Source: Pseudomonas sp. PICF141 (GTDB lineage Bacteria; Pseudomonadota; Gammaproteobacteria; Pseudomonadales; Pseudomonadaceae). From it: a stretch of 64,000 nt of DNA. This document shows, in pieces, positions 28,416 to 37,640 of this stretch (its first letter is position 1; each line of letters opens with the position of its first letter). The notes beneath the pieces are model-generated. The model was not told the DNA's origin. It was given only the letters and a program-made list of their open reading frames with translations, and ran no database searches. Both the position numbers and the translations under genes were made by a program. The DNA is taken from the NCBI RefSeq assembly GCF_002286815.1, contig NZ_MUNM01000025.1, positions 1 to 64,000 on the forward strand, in the 5' to 3' direction.

Positions 28416-28853
28416 TCAGCGTTTGCTCAAGGCACTGGCAAACTGCTCGGGCGTCGGGCTATGTGGCCAGCTTGGAACGCCGTCGGGAAGGGCCAGCCAG
28501 GTCTGTTTGCTGTGCGTCCAGATATGCGCCGCAGGCACCAGATCAACTGCTCGCGTCAGTGTGCCGGCACGTAATACAAGCAAGCCGGGCGCGGCACTGG
28601 TGGTGTTGAACAGCCGCGTGTGGCACACCGCGCAACAGCGCTGGTTAGACACCTGGCCTTGATGCTCATGGCTGTACTCGGTCAGCGGCCCGGTTATGCG
28701 CAGCGCCCCCTCTGGCAGCAGCGCATGCAGGGCAAAGGCGCTGCCACTCCAACGTTGGCAAATGGTGCAGTGGCAGGCGTAGACGGTTGGCAGGGTGTCC
28801 TGAGCGAGGCTGTAAGTGACGGCGGCGCAGTGGCAATGGCCGGTGATGGGCAT
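28416..28853 (-). CDS. GFA-family zinc protein (glutathione-dependent formaldehyde-activating/CENP-V fold)
   Basis: The 145-residue protein has the ordered cysteines of the GFA domain: GHCHCAAV, then CHCTICQRWSGSAF, then CCAVCHTRLF. These bind zinc. Family members are annotated as GFA-like but most have no proven reaction. I chose ATG 28853 (MPITGHCHC); the frame is open upstream to 28898. It is divergent from a LysR gene with 97 bases between, so it is the probable target of that regulator. Confidence 0.82.
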   Translation of the reverse strand: MPITGHCHCAAVTYSLAQDTLPTVYACHCTICQRWSGSAFALHALLPEGALRITGPLTEYSHEHQGQVSNQRCCAVCHTRLFNTTSAAPGLLVLRAGTLTRAVDLVPAAHIWTHSKQTWLALPDGVPSWPHSPTPEQFASALSKR

Positions 28854-28950
28854 GTAAGGCTCCAGAGCTATGACAAAAGGCCGGGCAGGATGGCGCATTT
28901 GGCAACCTGCTCAAATCGGCAAAAGTAAACCAGCGGCTAGTAGGAAATGT

Positions 28951-29865
28951 ATGAGCGTCGATGACCTGGAATGGGAAAACCAACGAGTCTTTCTGGCCGT
29001 GTTGCGCAGTGGAAGTTTATCCGGTGCGGCGAGAATGCTGGGCATTGCCCAGGCCACTGCGCGCCGACGTGTTGAAAAACTGGAAGCCGCACTGGGCACT
29101 AGTCTGTTCACCCGCACACCCTCGGGGCTGGTGCCGACTGAGCAGGCCCATGCCTTGGGCGAACATGTGGACGCCATGGACACCGCTGCCCGCGCCTTCA
29201 ACCGCCGGGCCAACGCTGGCGCCAGCAGCGTGCGCATCACCAGTAGCGAACTGCTGGGTGTGCAAGTGCTGCCGCCGCTGTTGGCTGGCGTGCGCCAGGC
29301 ATTGCCGGAGTTGCGTCTGGAACTGAGCGTCAGTGATCGCCTGGAGGCGCTAGCGCGGCAAGAGTCGGATATCGCTGTGCGCCTGCAGCGGCCCACCGAG
29401 GCCAATGTCGTGACCCGCAGGGTGGGCGCGTTGCAGGTGGGCCTGTATGCGACCCCGGCGTGCATCGAGTGCCATGGCCTGCCGCTCTCGTTGGCCGCGT
29501 TGAAGGATATGCCAGTGATTGGCCCGGACCGCCGTCTGGCCGACCATCGCCGTCTGGTGCAAGAGGGTGTATTCACGCCGGAGCAGACGTTTCTCATCTG
29601 CAGCGACAGCCACCTGGCTCAATTCGCCGCGTTGCGTGCCGGCCTGGGTTTCGGCCTGTGCCCGCAACAGTTGGCTGAGCCGGCGGGGTTGGTTCAGGTG
29701 CTGGCGGCCGAGGTGAATATGGCCGTTGATATTTGGATTGCCATGCACCACGACCTGCGACGGGTAAAACGCGCAGCGACAGTGTTCGATTTACTGGCGG
29801 CGGCGCTGGAAGGCTTCCTTGCCGGAGCCTTGAACCAGCCACCAAGCTCAGCGCACCAGCCTTAG
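28951..29865 (+). CDS. LysR-family transcriptional regulator, divergent from the GFA gene
   Basis: The 304-residue protein has the LysR helix-turn-helix (WENQRVFLAVLRSGSLSGAARML and ATARRRVEKLE) and a full ligand-binding domain. The ATG at 28951 follows AGGAAA. Its last bases overlap the transposase remnant by 4 bases, so the insertion element stopped exactly at this gene's end without damaging it. Confidence 0.84.
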   Translation: MSVDDLEWENQRVFLAVLRSGSLSGAARMLGIAQATARRRVEKLEAALGTSLFTRTPSGLVPTEQAHALGEHVDAMDTAARAFNRRANAGASSVRITSSELLGVQVLPPLLAGVRQALPELRLELSVSDRLEALARQESDIAVRLQRPTEANVVTRRVGALQVGLYATPACIECHGLPLSLAALKDMPVIGPDRRLADHRRLVQEGVFTPEQTFLICSDSHLAQFAALRAGLGFGLCPQQLAEPAGLVQVLAAEVNMAVDIWIAMHHDLRRVKRAATVFDLLAAALEGFLAGALNQPPSSAHQP

Positions 29866-30440
29866 CACGGCATGCATACCGCAGCAGCCAGCGTGAATTC
29901 ATCGGTCGCGCCACTCATGCCACGTAGTCGCAAGCGATCCAGTTTCAGGATGCGCTTGAGGTGGGCAAACAACATTTCGACCTTCTTACGTTCGTGGCGA
30001 GAGCGCACGTACTCCAGCGTCGCCGCGATGCGTCGAGCCACATCACGAGCGGCTTCATGGACGCTGCGGACGATCTTGCGAATCGAAGTGTTCGGGCAGC
30101 ACTTGGCTTTCATCTGACATGTCGCGCAGTCGGTCTGTCTGGATCGGAAGACGATGGTGTTGGCTTTGGTGACGTGCGAACGCTCGTTCTTGAAGGCTCG
30201 CCATTCGCTGCGTAATACATTGCCGGCTGGGCAGCGGTATTCCTCAGCCTCTTCATTCCAGTGGAAATCGTTACTCGAAAAGCTGTCGTTCTTGCGCTCA
30301 GTTTTGTCCCACACCGGCACGTGAGGTTCGATGTCTTTTTCCTCCACCATCCAGGCCAGCATCGGCGCGGTGCCGTGTCGCCAATGAGGCGCTCCGGCTT
30401 GCTGTCGAATTGCGCTTCGACCCGATCGATCATCGTCTTG
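29862..30440 (-). mobile_element. IS1182-like DDE transposase remnant, frameshifted and truncated
   Basis: Two frames together give the C-terminal half of an IS1182-type transposase. One begins MIDRVEAQFDSKPERLIGDTA (near 30433). The other continues GTAPMLAWMVEEKDIEPHV, the cysteine-rich CATCQMKAKCCP segment and VEMLFAHLKRILKLDRLRLRG. At the switch (about 30370) the usual GDTAYGTAPM has lost about seven bases. The N-terminal half is absent and the C terminus is cut after FTLAAA. No intact terminal inverted repeats were found. The remaining bases up to 30620 hold only a small GC hairpin. Confidence 0.8.
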
Positions 30441-30620
30441 GTGCAAATCTATCGAAGTGAGAATCTTCGTTGGGGCTTGGTGCATCAGACGGAACATATT
30501 GATCGTATTGGGTAGGCTCGCGCATTTAAGCGGGAACAAACCCGGCGCCCTGCGCCGGATCTGGTTCTTCTCGAAGCAACAAACTTGTGTGCAAGCCGGG
30601 CTTTCGGGCGATCACATCGT

Positions 30621-31436
30621 TTAGCGCGATGATCCGGCGGAGCTGGCTTGGGCAGCTTCAATGATGAGCGCTGTAACTTTCTGCGGGTTGGACGTCATCA
30701 CCACATGGGATGCACCTTGGACGGTAATCGTCTTTTTCGAACCCGCGCGATCGGCCATAAACTTCAGCGCAGCCTCAGGAATGTTTTTATCCGCCGAACC
30801 GTATATGAACCAGGACGGCAGTTTTTTCCAGGCCGGTTCGCCAGACGCTTCCTTCAATGCAGCCTCGCTGATAGGGCGTTGTGTGGCGGCCATCAGTGCA
30901 GACTCTGCCGCGGGTACATCGGCGGCAAATTGTTGGCCGAATTTGTCCTGCAGAATATAGAAATCTTTAGTGCCGTCCTTCAGTTGCACCGGAGCGGCCA
31001 AGGTCGGACCAAGGGTCCCTCCCGGATAGCGACCGGAGAGTTCGATGGCGGTTTCGCCTTTGTCCGGTGCAAAGGCCGCGACATAAACAAGCGCCTTGAC
31101 CCTCGGATTGTCGTGAACTGCGTTGGTGATCACGGAGCCACCGTAGGAATGGCCGACGAGGACTACCGGACCGGCGGTATGCTCGACAATATCTGCGACA
31201 TAATCAGAGTCCTGCTTGACTCCACGCAATGGGTTAGCCGCGGCAATGACTGGATATCCCTGTTTCAGCAACTGAGCGGCAACACCACTCCAGCTGGACG
31301 ATTCGGCGAATGCGCCATGCACCAACACTACGGTGGGCTTGGCGGCGCCGGGTTCAACGGCAGCCGCGCTATGCAGAGATGTCAGTGCCAATGCAGCGGT
31401 GATGGTGACAGCCAAGAGAGATTTGATATTGAGCAT
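30621..31436 (-). CDS. Exported alpha/beta hydrolase
   Basis: The 271-residue protein has a signal peptide (hydrophobic LLAVTITAALALTSLHSAAA) and the alpha/beta-hydrolase fold. HGAFAESSSW is the oxyanion-hole region, the nucleophile serine is in GHSYGGS, and a late catalytic histidine is in GASHVVM. AAGGAAAG precedes the ATG. It is 102 bases downstream of a second hydrolase on the same strand. Substrate is unknown; relatives are esterases annotated from diverse habitats. Confidence 0.85.
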   Translation of the reverse strand: MLNIKSLLAVTITAALALTSLHSAAAVEPGAAKPTVVLVHGAFAESSSWSGVAAQLLKQGYPVIAAANPLRGVKQDSDYVADIVEHTAGPVVLVGHSYGGSVITNAVHDNPRVKALVYVAAFAPDKGETAIELSGRYPGGTLGPTLAAPVQLKDGTKDFYILQDKFGQQFAADVPAAESALMAATQRPISEAALKEASGEPAWKKLPSWFIYGSADKNIPEAALKFMADRAGSKKTITVQGASHVVMTSNPQKVTALIIEAAQASSAGSSR

Positions 31437-31538
31437 GATCTTTCCTTTTTCATTTACTGGAGACTGCTGGAGAGCAACATTCAGATGTACCCGTCGTCAT
31501 GTGCCGTCCTGAACGGAACATGAACGACCGGGACTGGC

Positions 31539-32417
31539 TTATTTGCCCAGGAACGCCAACAGATCCTGGTTGAGACGATCCTTGTGAGTGTCCGTCAGAC
31601 CGTGTGGTGCTCCCGGATACACGATCAACTCGGCGTTCTGCACAAGCTTGGCAGCGGCATGGGCGGAGGCGTCAATTGGGACGATCTGGTCATCGTCGCC
31701 ATGCACGATAAGTGTCGGTACGTCGAACGCGACCAAGTCGGTGCGAAAGTCCGTTGCCGAGAACGCCGCGATACAGTCATAGGTGTTTTTGTGGCCTGCT
31801 TGCATGCCCTGCACCCAGAACGAATCGATCAGCCCCTGAGAAACTTTTGCCCCGTCACGGTTGAATCCGAAGAACGGACCGGACGCGATGTCACGGTACA
31901 GCTGCGAGCGGTTGGCTAGCGAGGCAGTGCGCAGGCCGTCGAAAACCTCGATCGGCAGGCCGCCCGGGTAGTCTTCGGTCATTAGCATCATTGGCGGAAC
32001 AGCGCTGATAAGTGCGGCTTTCTTCACTCGATCGGTACCGTGACGGCCGATGTAGCGTGCGACCTCTCCACCGCCAGTTGAAAAACCAACCAAGGTGACG
32101 TCTTTAAGATCCAGGGTGGTGATCACAGTGGCCAAGTCATCGGCATAGTGATCCATGTCGTTACCCTCCCACGGCTGGCTGGAACGGCCATGGCCGCGTC
32201 GGTCGTGGGCGATCACCCGATAGCCTTTGTCAGCCAGGAACAGCATCTGGGATTCCCAGCTATCCGAATTCAACGGCCAGCCATGGCTGAAGGTGACGAC
32301 TTGTCCATCTTTCGGGCCCCAGTCCTTGTAGTAGAGCTGTACCCCGTCCTTTTTGGTGATATAGCTGCCGGCCTGGGCTTGATTGGCTGCCTGAGCGGCG
32401 TGGTTGCTATTGCTCAT
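31539..32417 (-). CDS. Alpha/beta hydrolase of the non-heme haloperoxidase type
   Basis: The 292-residue protein resembles bacterial cofactor-free haloperoxidases/esterases: [24 protein letters not shown], the nucleophile in GFSTGGGEV, and a catalytic histidine in [11 protein letters not shown]. The ATG at 32417 has AAGGAAG just upstream. No signal peptide is seen at the N terminus, which is polar and alanine-rich. Such enzymes can make peracids or hydrolyse esters. It belongs to a minus-strand group with the second hydrolase, a membrane protein and a two-component system. Confidence 0.85.
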   Translation of the reverse strand: MSNSNHAAQAANQAQAGSYITKKDGVQLYYKDWGPKDGQVVTFSHGWPLNSDSWESQMLFLADKGYRVIAHDRRGHGRSSQPWEGNDMDHYADDLATVITTLDLKDVTLVGFSTGGGEVARYIGRHGTDRVKKAALISAVPPMMLMTEDYPGGLPIEVFDGLRTASLANRSQLYRDIASGPFFGFNRDGAKVSQGLIDSFWVQGMQAGHKNTYDCIAAFSATDFRTDLVAFDVPTLIVHGDDDQIVPIDASAHAAAKLVQNAELIVYPGAPHGLTDTHKDRLNQDLLAFLGK

Positions 32418-32532
32418 TGTTGCTTCCTTGTTTTTAGGCAATCGGAATGAATGCCGCTGAAAATGTATTGAAGAAATATGTCGTACTGGAGAAGGCTGCT
32501 TCGTTTACTGCGGGCGCTTCCTGTTTGGTAAA

Positions 32533-33180
32533 TCAGCAGGCGCCCGCCTCTCGGTGCATCGACGCTTGCCTGGTTTGGCTGCGCTTGTTGGCTATGGCCA
32601 GCTTGCCCATCAGTCGAATCGCGACGCCGGCGCAGGTCATGCCGAAAGGAAGCACATACCAGTCGCTCATCGGGATGCGTTTGAAATTGGAGAAGGCGAA
32701 TACGGCGGCGATGACCCACATGCCGGTAACGTGCAATGTCTTCCATGCCTTGGGTCCCAGCAGTCGGGCGGGCCCTTTGAATGACGTCAGTGCCATCAGC
32801 AGGATGAAGGCGTAGGCGGTTCCGCCTGGAATGTTGTTGGCAACGGTGCGGGCTGGCCAGAACTCGGTATTGAGTTGCCCATATGCGTAGATCAGCACGG
32901 CATGGATCAAGTGGGAGAAAGCAAAGGCGAGGCCGATGAAGCGCCTCTCGCGAACCAGTGCCTTAGAGGCAGGCGAAGGCACCAGTACGGCAAAGGCCGA
33001 CGCGGTGAACGCGATCAGAAACAATGCGAAGGAGGAACGGGCGGTGGCGCGGATGGCGCTGCGCAGTCCCTCAACGAGGTCGGGTTGTACCGCGACAGCC
33101 GTGATGCTCATCGCTACCACCAAGGCGGCAATCAGGCCGAACAGCTGCCAGCCCTGAGGGCGGTAGAATTGGGTATTCAT
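32533..33180 (-). CDS. Ferric-reductase-like heme membrane protein
   Basis: The 215-residue protein has about six hydrophobic helices and conserved histidines in FSHLIHAVLI and KTLHVTGMW, which fit heme ligation in the ferric-reductase-like transmembrane family (as in MsrQ/YedZ). AGGAG precedes the ATG 33180. It has no flavin domain, so an electron partner elsewhere would be needed. It lies between the sensor kinase gene and the hydrolases, so control by the two-component system is plausible. Confidence 0.72.
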   Translation of the reverse strand: MNTQFYRPQGWQLFGLIAALVVAMSITAVAVQPDLVEGLRSAIRATARSSFALFLIAFTASAFAVLVPSPASKALVRERRFIGLAFAFSHLIHAVLIYAYGQLNTEFWPARTVANNIPGGTAYAFILLMALTSFKGPARLLGPKAWKTLHVTGMWVIAAVFAFSNFKRIPMSDWYVLPFGMTCAGVAIRLMGKLAIANKRSQTRQASMHREAGAC

Positions 33181-33393
33181 GGCAAGAACTCCTGTAGTAA
33201 GGGCTCGCCATTCGGGGATCCGGTGGCGAGTCGATGGGGAGAATTCTTGCAAGGGCATGTATACCGGCTATGTTCGACAACCGGCGGTTATGCGTCTTTT
33301 TGAGTATGCAAATGCGCTGGATACAGTGGCTTACAAATGCAGGCCACTGTATCCGGCCGATAGAGGCCGCAGTCGATGTGCAGCCCGCGCGGC

Positions 33394-34707
33394 CTAGTGA
33401 TAGGCGCCGATGTCGAGGGTCACGCACAGACCGCCACCGTCGCGGTTGCGCAAAGTCAGTGAACCACCAATCGCGATGGCCAGCTGCTGAGCGATCGCCA
33501 GCCCCAGACCGGTGCCGCCCGTGCTGCGGCTGCGTGAATTTTCCACCCGATAGAACGGCTTGACCACTTCTGCCAGAACCTCCTCTGGAATGCCTTGGCC
33601 CCGGTCAAGCACACTGATCGAAACGCCAGTGCTTGCGTTTGCGCAGATTTCCACTTCGGCGGTGCCAGCGTATTTCAGAGCATTGTCCACCAGGTTCACC
33701 AGAATACGGCGCAGGGCATGGGGTCTTGTTTCGATGATCGCGCCGTTCTTGCCGCGCAGGCTGACCTCTCGACCGGTGTCCTGGTAGTCGCAGACCAGAC
33801 TGTCGAGAAAGGCGTCCAGACTGATGCGGCAACTGGCCTCGGTCGCGCCATGGACACTGCGAGCGTATGCGACACCCTCGCGCACCAGGTGCTCGATTTC
33901 GTCGAGGTCGTTGCCCAGTTTGTCTTTTTCTGCCGAGTCCTCCATGAACTCAGCGCGCAGCTTCATACGCGTAATGGGCGTCTGCAGGTCATGGGAAATG
34001 GCCGCCAACAATTGCATGCGCTCTTTCAGGTAAACGGCGATACGTGCCTGCATGCTGTTGAAGGCACGGGCGGCATAGGCCACTTCACGCGGACCGCTTT
34101 CATCCAATTGCATAGGATGTGCGTTCGGATCGAGGTTCTCCACCGCCTCGGCGAGGCGGCTGAGCGGGCGTATCGCGATTCGCACGGCAAGCCAGGTGCA
34201 GCCGATCATCAACACCAACTGAGCAACCAGGGCGAAGGGCAACCAGGGCGACAACGGCCTGACAGAGGGGCGTACGTCGATGGTGACCGGACTACCGTCA
34301 GACAGTCGCACCTGTGCCTGAAAATGCGGGCGTGGACCCGGGATTTCGACAAAGGTCAGATCATAGTGGCGGCCCAGGGAGACTTGAAGTGATTGCGCCG
34401 CAGTCCCGGCGAGATCGTTCGAGGTGAGAGGACTTCCGGAATCATGCTCGCGCAGCAAATAGTCATAGTTGCGACGCTGCAGGCGCTTGGTCCACTCCGG
34501 ACGCTCGCCGGCAGGCAGACGGTCGAGGATCGCGATGGAGGTCGCGGTGTCATGTTCGAAATTGCCCAGCATGGCCGTCTTGGTGCTTTCGTAACGTTCG
34601 TAGTACTGGGCTGCGAACGTCAGGGACTGGGCGAGTATCAGGCCGACAAGGAACACCAGCCACAGGCGCGAGGCCAGCGTGTGAGGCCATTGCAGCGCGA
34701 GTTTCAT
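33394..34707 (-). CDS. Sensor histidine kinase
   Basis: The 437-residue kinase has a membrane helix at residues about 12-32, a periplasmic sensor, a second helix at 155-178 and a HAMP domain. The phosphoacceptor is H239 in AISHDLQTPITRM. The ATP-binding boxes are NLVDNALKYA, DRGQGIPEE and GGTGLGLAI. The gene starts with GAGGAG upstream and overlaps the regulator gene by four bases. It is the partner of the OmpR-like protein. The stimulus is unknown; the neighbouring redox membrane protein and hydrolases may be the regulon. Confidence 0.9.
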   Translation of the reverse strand: MKLALQWPHTLASRLWLVFLVGLILAQSLTFAAQYYERYESTKTAMLGNFEHDTATSIAILDRLPAGERPEWTKRLQRRNYDYLLREHDSGSPLTSNDLAGTAAQSLQVSLGRHYDLTFVEIPGPRPHFQAQVRLSDGSPVTIDVRPSVRPLSPWLPFALVAQLVLMIGCTWLAVRIAIRPLSRLAEAVENLDPNAHPMQLDESGPREVAYAARAFNSMQARIAVYLKERMQLLAAISHDLQTPITRMKLRAEFMEDSAEKDKLGNDLDEIEHLVREGVAYARSVHGATEASCRISLDAFLDSLVCDYQDTGREVSLRGKNGAIIETRPHALRRILVNLVDNALKYAGTAEVEICANASTGVSISVLDRGQGIPEEVLAEVVKPFYRVENSRSRSTGGTGLGLAIAQQLAIAIGGSLTLRNRDGGGLCVTLDIGAYH

Positions 34708-35444
34708 GCTTGCTCCTCGAGCACTTCGACCGCAAAGGTAAAGACGTACCCTTCATTGCGCACGGTCTTTAAGTAAAGAGGTTCGCGTGCGTCATCGAGC
34801 AAACGCTGACGCACGCGACTAACCAGCAAGTCAATGGACCGGTCGAAGATGTCTGCGTCACGGCCCTGGGTCAGGTTGAGCAGTTGGTCGCGACTCAGTA
34901 CTCGCTGAGGATGATCGAGAAATACCCGCAGCAGCCTGTACTCGGCGCCGCTCAGCGAGACGAGCGTATCGTCCTCATCGAGCAGATGGCGGGCGGTGGT
35001 GTCGAGGCGCCACCGCCCGAACTTGAGCCGTCGGCCACTTTCACTGACAACAAAGTTGGGCGGTAGCATGCGCGTACGTCGAAGAACGGCATTGATACGT
35101 GCGAGCAGTTCGCGAGCAGCGAAAGGCTTGGCCAGGTAATCGTCGGCGCCCATTTCCAGACCAATGATACGGTCGGTCTCGTCGGTGCGCGCCGTCAACA
35201 TCAGCACGGGTGTTGCCTTGTGCTTTCCGGCCCGCAGTTGACGGCACAGCAGCAGTCCGTCGTCCCCCGGCATCATGATGTCGAGCACGATCAGGTCCGC
35301 CTGATTGGTTTCCAGAAAAGCCCGCATCTGACGGCCATCCGCGACCACGGTGGTGCGCAGACCATTCTTGTTCAGGTAGTTGCCAACCAGTTCCCTGATC
35401 TCGCGATCATCATCCACGATCAATACATGATCGACATGTTCCAT
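34704..35444 (-). CDS. OmpR-family response regulator
   Basis: The 246-residue protein has a receiver domain with acidic pocket DDD (residues 11-13), phosphoacceptor D55 in VLDIMMPGDDG and K in LAKPF. A winged-helix DNA-binding domain ends in VRNEGYVFT. It is the first gene of the minus-strand pair and is followed by its kinase with a 4-base overlap. Confidence 0.92.
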   Translation of the reverse strand: MEHVDHVLIVDDDREIRELVGNYLNKNGLRTTVVADGRQMRAFLETNQADLIVLDIMMPGDDGLLLCRQLRAGKHKATPVLMLTARTDETDRIIGLEMGADDYLAKPFAARELLARINAVLRRTRMLPPNFVVSESGRRLKFGRWRLDTTARHLLDEDDTLVSLSGAEYRLLRVFLDHPQRVLSRDQLLNLTQGRDADIFDRSIDLLVSRVRQRLLDDAREPLYLKTVRNEGYVFTFAVEVLEEQA

Positions 35445-36149
35445 TCCCTGCTCTCCAAAATGAGCGCAACTATTGCGCGGCTTGGCGATGCCCTATTGCC
35501 CGTCGGAAGGGGCCCGTATGCGAACTACTCAAGTCCGGCGAGGCGCCAACTGCAACAATGGAGGTCGCTAATTCACAGCGCGCGTATTACGCCTTTAAAC
35601 GCCGATGGCAGTCCAGCTTTTTGGGGAACACTGCCGTTTTCTTGTTTGCCTCTTTGGACTCGGCGAAGTCGAGCGCGTCCTCCCGGGTTTAGCTTGCTGT
35701 CGAATGGTGGATAGGCCCAAGTGGGCGTCCACCAGCAATTCCAGAATTTGAATTGTGGGTCGCGTTTGGTGCAGATTTTATGTTGGTCGGCGAAACGCAA
35801 AAGTCGCTATTAGCGTGCGTGTGTTGCACTGACTGAAAGAAATTCAAATGAGAACGATTGAAGCGGCCCACCTATCGAAGGCAAAATTTGAAAGTCCGAT
35901 TCCGGCCGGTTTCTACCCTTAGGAACGACTGCTTCTGGCCGATTCTGCCTGTCACGAAGGGCAGCAACCGACCCAGGCTGTGTGAAAACGCACTGAATAC
36001 GTCGAAAGTTGAGAACTACGGGCGTTGTCTGCGACAACCAGCAGACGGAAATGCGAATTGCCTTAGTCAGCTACATAGACGTTCGTAATGCTGTTTGGGC
36101 CGCGTCAGCGGCCCAAACGGCTACTAACTGGCGAGCCAAGCGGTTGGAT
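35445..36149. other. Gene-free span with insertion-sequence debris
   Basis: No credible gene is present. AGGCTGTGTGAAAACGC at about 35967-35983 is like the terminal inverted repeat of insertion sequences found in many Pseudomonas. The neighbouring stretch with CTTCTGGCCGATTCTGCC and CACGAAGGGCAGCAACCGAC is a repeat commonly found beside such elements. A transposase C-terminal remnant follows at 36150. Confidence 0.45.
36093..36118. terminator. Perfect hairpin downstream of a transposase remnant
   Basis: GTTTGGGCCGC, four loop bases (GTCA), then the exact complement GCGGCCCAAAC. It follows the transposase remnant on the minus strand, where it could have been a terminator, but no T-run follows. 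Confidence 0.5.
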
Positions 36150-36262
36150 TCACGCCCTGATCGCCTCAAGCAATCCTGCGATGCCGAAGATGCTCATCAT
36201 TCGTTTGAGGTTGTAGGCGAGCACATGAAGGCTCATTTCGGTACTTACCCGGCGACGGGAAG
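36150..36262 (-). pseudogene. C-terminal remnant of an IS transposase
   Basis: On the minus strand the frame reads STEMSLHVLAYNLKRMMSIFG and ends LLEAIRA before a stop at 36150. The TEMSLHVLAYNLKR string is the C terminus of a widespread DDE transposase group in Pseudomonas. Nothing upstream of it encodes the rest. It is a second IS relic, different from the one at 29862. Confidence 0.65.
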
Positions 36263-36400
36263 GCATTCATTCTTCCTGATTTGGGATTTTCATGTCTGAA
36301 AGGCGTGTAGCTTGGGCTCCCATGGGTACTCCAATGGATCTGCGTGAAGTGCTATGGATCTCGATGGCGCTGAAAGCCTCGTATTTACTGGATTTGGCAC

Positions 36401-36430
36401 AAAAAAAGACGTCCGTGGACGTCTTTAGAT
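36401..36430 (-). terminator. Terminator on the minus strand
   Basis: A perfect inverted repeat AAAGACGTCC-GT-GGACGTCTTT (36405-36426) is preceded on the plus strand by A residues, which become a T tract on the minus strand. It could end the 36530-37255 gene or the tRNA-like sequence beside it. Confidence 0.7.
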
Positions 36431-36437
36431 GATGAAG

Positions 36438-36518
36438 TGGTGGGCCGGGGTAATTTGAATTGATTCTGTATCAGTATGAATTATATAAAAATTACCGTGG
36501 AATACCCTTGGAATACCC
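36438..36518 (-). other. tRNA-3'-end-like sequence and direct repeats, candidate attachment site
   Basis: On the minus strand ATTCAAATTACCCCGGCC then CACCA (36438-36460) looks like a tRNA T-loop, acceptor strand and CCA end, followed by the terminator above. Upstream, the T arm does not pair, as if only the 3' end were kept. At 36498-36518 TGGAATACCC occurs twice as a direct repeat, like arm sites of tyrosine integrases. No integrase gene is in the window, so this is only a candidate att site. Confidence 0.3.
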
Positions 36519-36529
36519 ATGTAGAGCCT

Positions 36530-37255
36530 TTACGTCTCAAGGGAAGTATCGCTCGGTTGATTATTGCTAATCACTTTTTGCCAAAGCTCTTCAGTGTCCG
36601 GAAATCTGACGGTTAGCCCGTGAGCTAGAAGGCCCATACCTTTCATTGTGTCTTGTCGGGCAATATGAAAACGCAGTAATGCTTCCTCCTTGAGCGCATC
36701 TGGAGGAACGTGTTGGGCGAACCGGTTTTCAAGCTGCAGTTGGGAAAACACTGACTTCATTGTCTGTAGGTAGAGCGCCTCCTCTGTTGCTTTCAGCACT
36801 TGCCTGATGTCGCTAATGGTCTGCGCAGTGTTGCTGAGCTCTTTAAGTCGTCGGGCCTCATCTTTGACTTCCTGTAGAGCATTTTTGTGCACTTCAATTC
36901 TTTGGTGCTCTAGCTCAATAACGTTTCTCAGTGCATCAGTAACTGTGCTGCGCATATCCTGAGCGATCGTGTCCAGTTTTTTTTTGGACGAACTGGTCAA
37001 AATGAAATTGTAAGCTTTTCGTCCTGAAAGCTTTCTTCTGGCTTTTCTTTGGCGCCAAGCGTTTCTTAATTGTGAGTCAATTTCTCGATGATGCGCATCA
37101 TCGGGATAAGGGATGTCGGCACTGAGCACTTCGAACGCGTTGGCTTGAACTGATAAGCCTTTTCGCTGCAGATAGACTCGCGCCCAGTGCCTATCCACCT
37201 GGGGGATCTTCTTGATCCAGGAAAACAGAATGCCTCGCTGTAGGTAGTCATACAT
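36530..37255 (-). CDS. Unknown protein of a mobile element
   Basis: The 241-residue protein is basic in its first third (RQRKARRKLSGRKAYNF) and then has long charged helices (LRNVIELEHQRIEVHKNAL, LKELSNTAQTISDIRQVL) that may form a coiled coil. I do not recognise a family. Base composition is clearly lower in GC than the flanking chromosome, as with AlpA and Gp2 nearby. Five regular repeats lie 37-95 bases before its start, suggesting self-regulation or a replication/partition role. Confidence 0.7.
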   Translation of the reverse strand: MYDYLQRGILFSWIKKIPQVDRHWARVYLQRKGLSVQANAFEVLSADIPYPDDAHHREIDSQLRNAWRQRKARRKLSGRKAYNFILTSSSKKKLDTIAQDMRSTVTDALRNVIELEHQRIEVHKNALQEVKDEARRLKELSNTAQTISDIRQVLKATEEALYLQTMKSVFSQLQLENRFAQHVPPDALKEEALLRFHIARQDTMKGMGLLAHGLTVRFPDTEELWQKVISNNQPSDTSLET

Positions 37256-37291
37256 TTCGTATTTCGTAATCCTGTTTTGGTAAGCAGCTGT

Positions 37292-37350
37292 CGTTACTTG
37301 TATCGTTACGTAGAAACGTTACTTGTGGCGTTACGTGGTAGCATTACTTG
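37292..37350. repeat. Five iteron-like repeats
   Basis: CGTTACTTG, CGTTACGTA, CGTTACTTG, CGTTACGTG and CATTACTTG begin at 37292, 37304, 37317, 37329 and 37342. Spacing alternates 12 and 13 bases, so the unit is a 25-bp repeat of two half-units. They lie directly upstream of the minus-strand unknown gene. The rest of 37256-37640 shows no gene. Confidence 0.75.
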
Positions 37351-37592
37351 TACCATTTACTCCGTAACACGGTGCCAGGACTATCTTATTTTTAGCGGGT
37401 GTTTTCGCGCTCAGTGGCGCGACTTTTCTCGCAGGTGATTGTCATGGTTTAGGTAGGTAAGGCGGCAGAATTTATCGGCAGGACGTATGAGGCAGACAGG
37501 CGCATCAGAGCCGCAGAAGACTCGGCGTATGCCTGCATGATGATGCTCTCGACAGTTCTATTACGACTGAGCCAGACCGGACTCCAGGTGAA

Positions 37593-37605
37593 AAAATACT
37601 CAGCT
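37593..37605 (+). promoter_or_regulatory. 13-base motif shared upstream of alpA and gp2 (first copy)
   Basis: AAAATACTCAGCT starts 48 bases before the alpA ATG. The same 13 bases start 50 bases before the gp2 ATG (38153). The equal placement suggests a common promoter or activator site. Confidence 0.5.
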
Positions 37606-37640
37606 CGCTGATCCTCTGAACAAATGCGAGGAGCCAGTTC

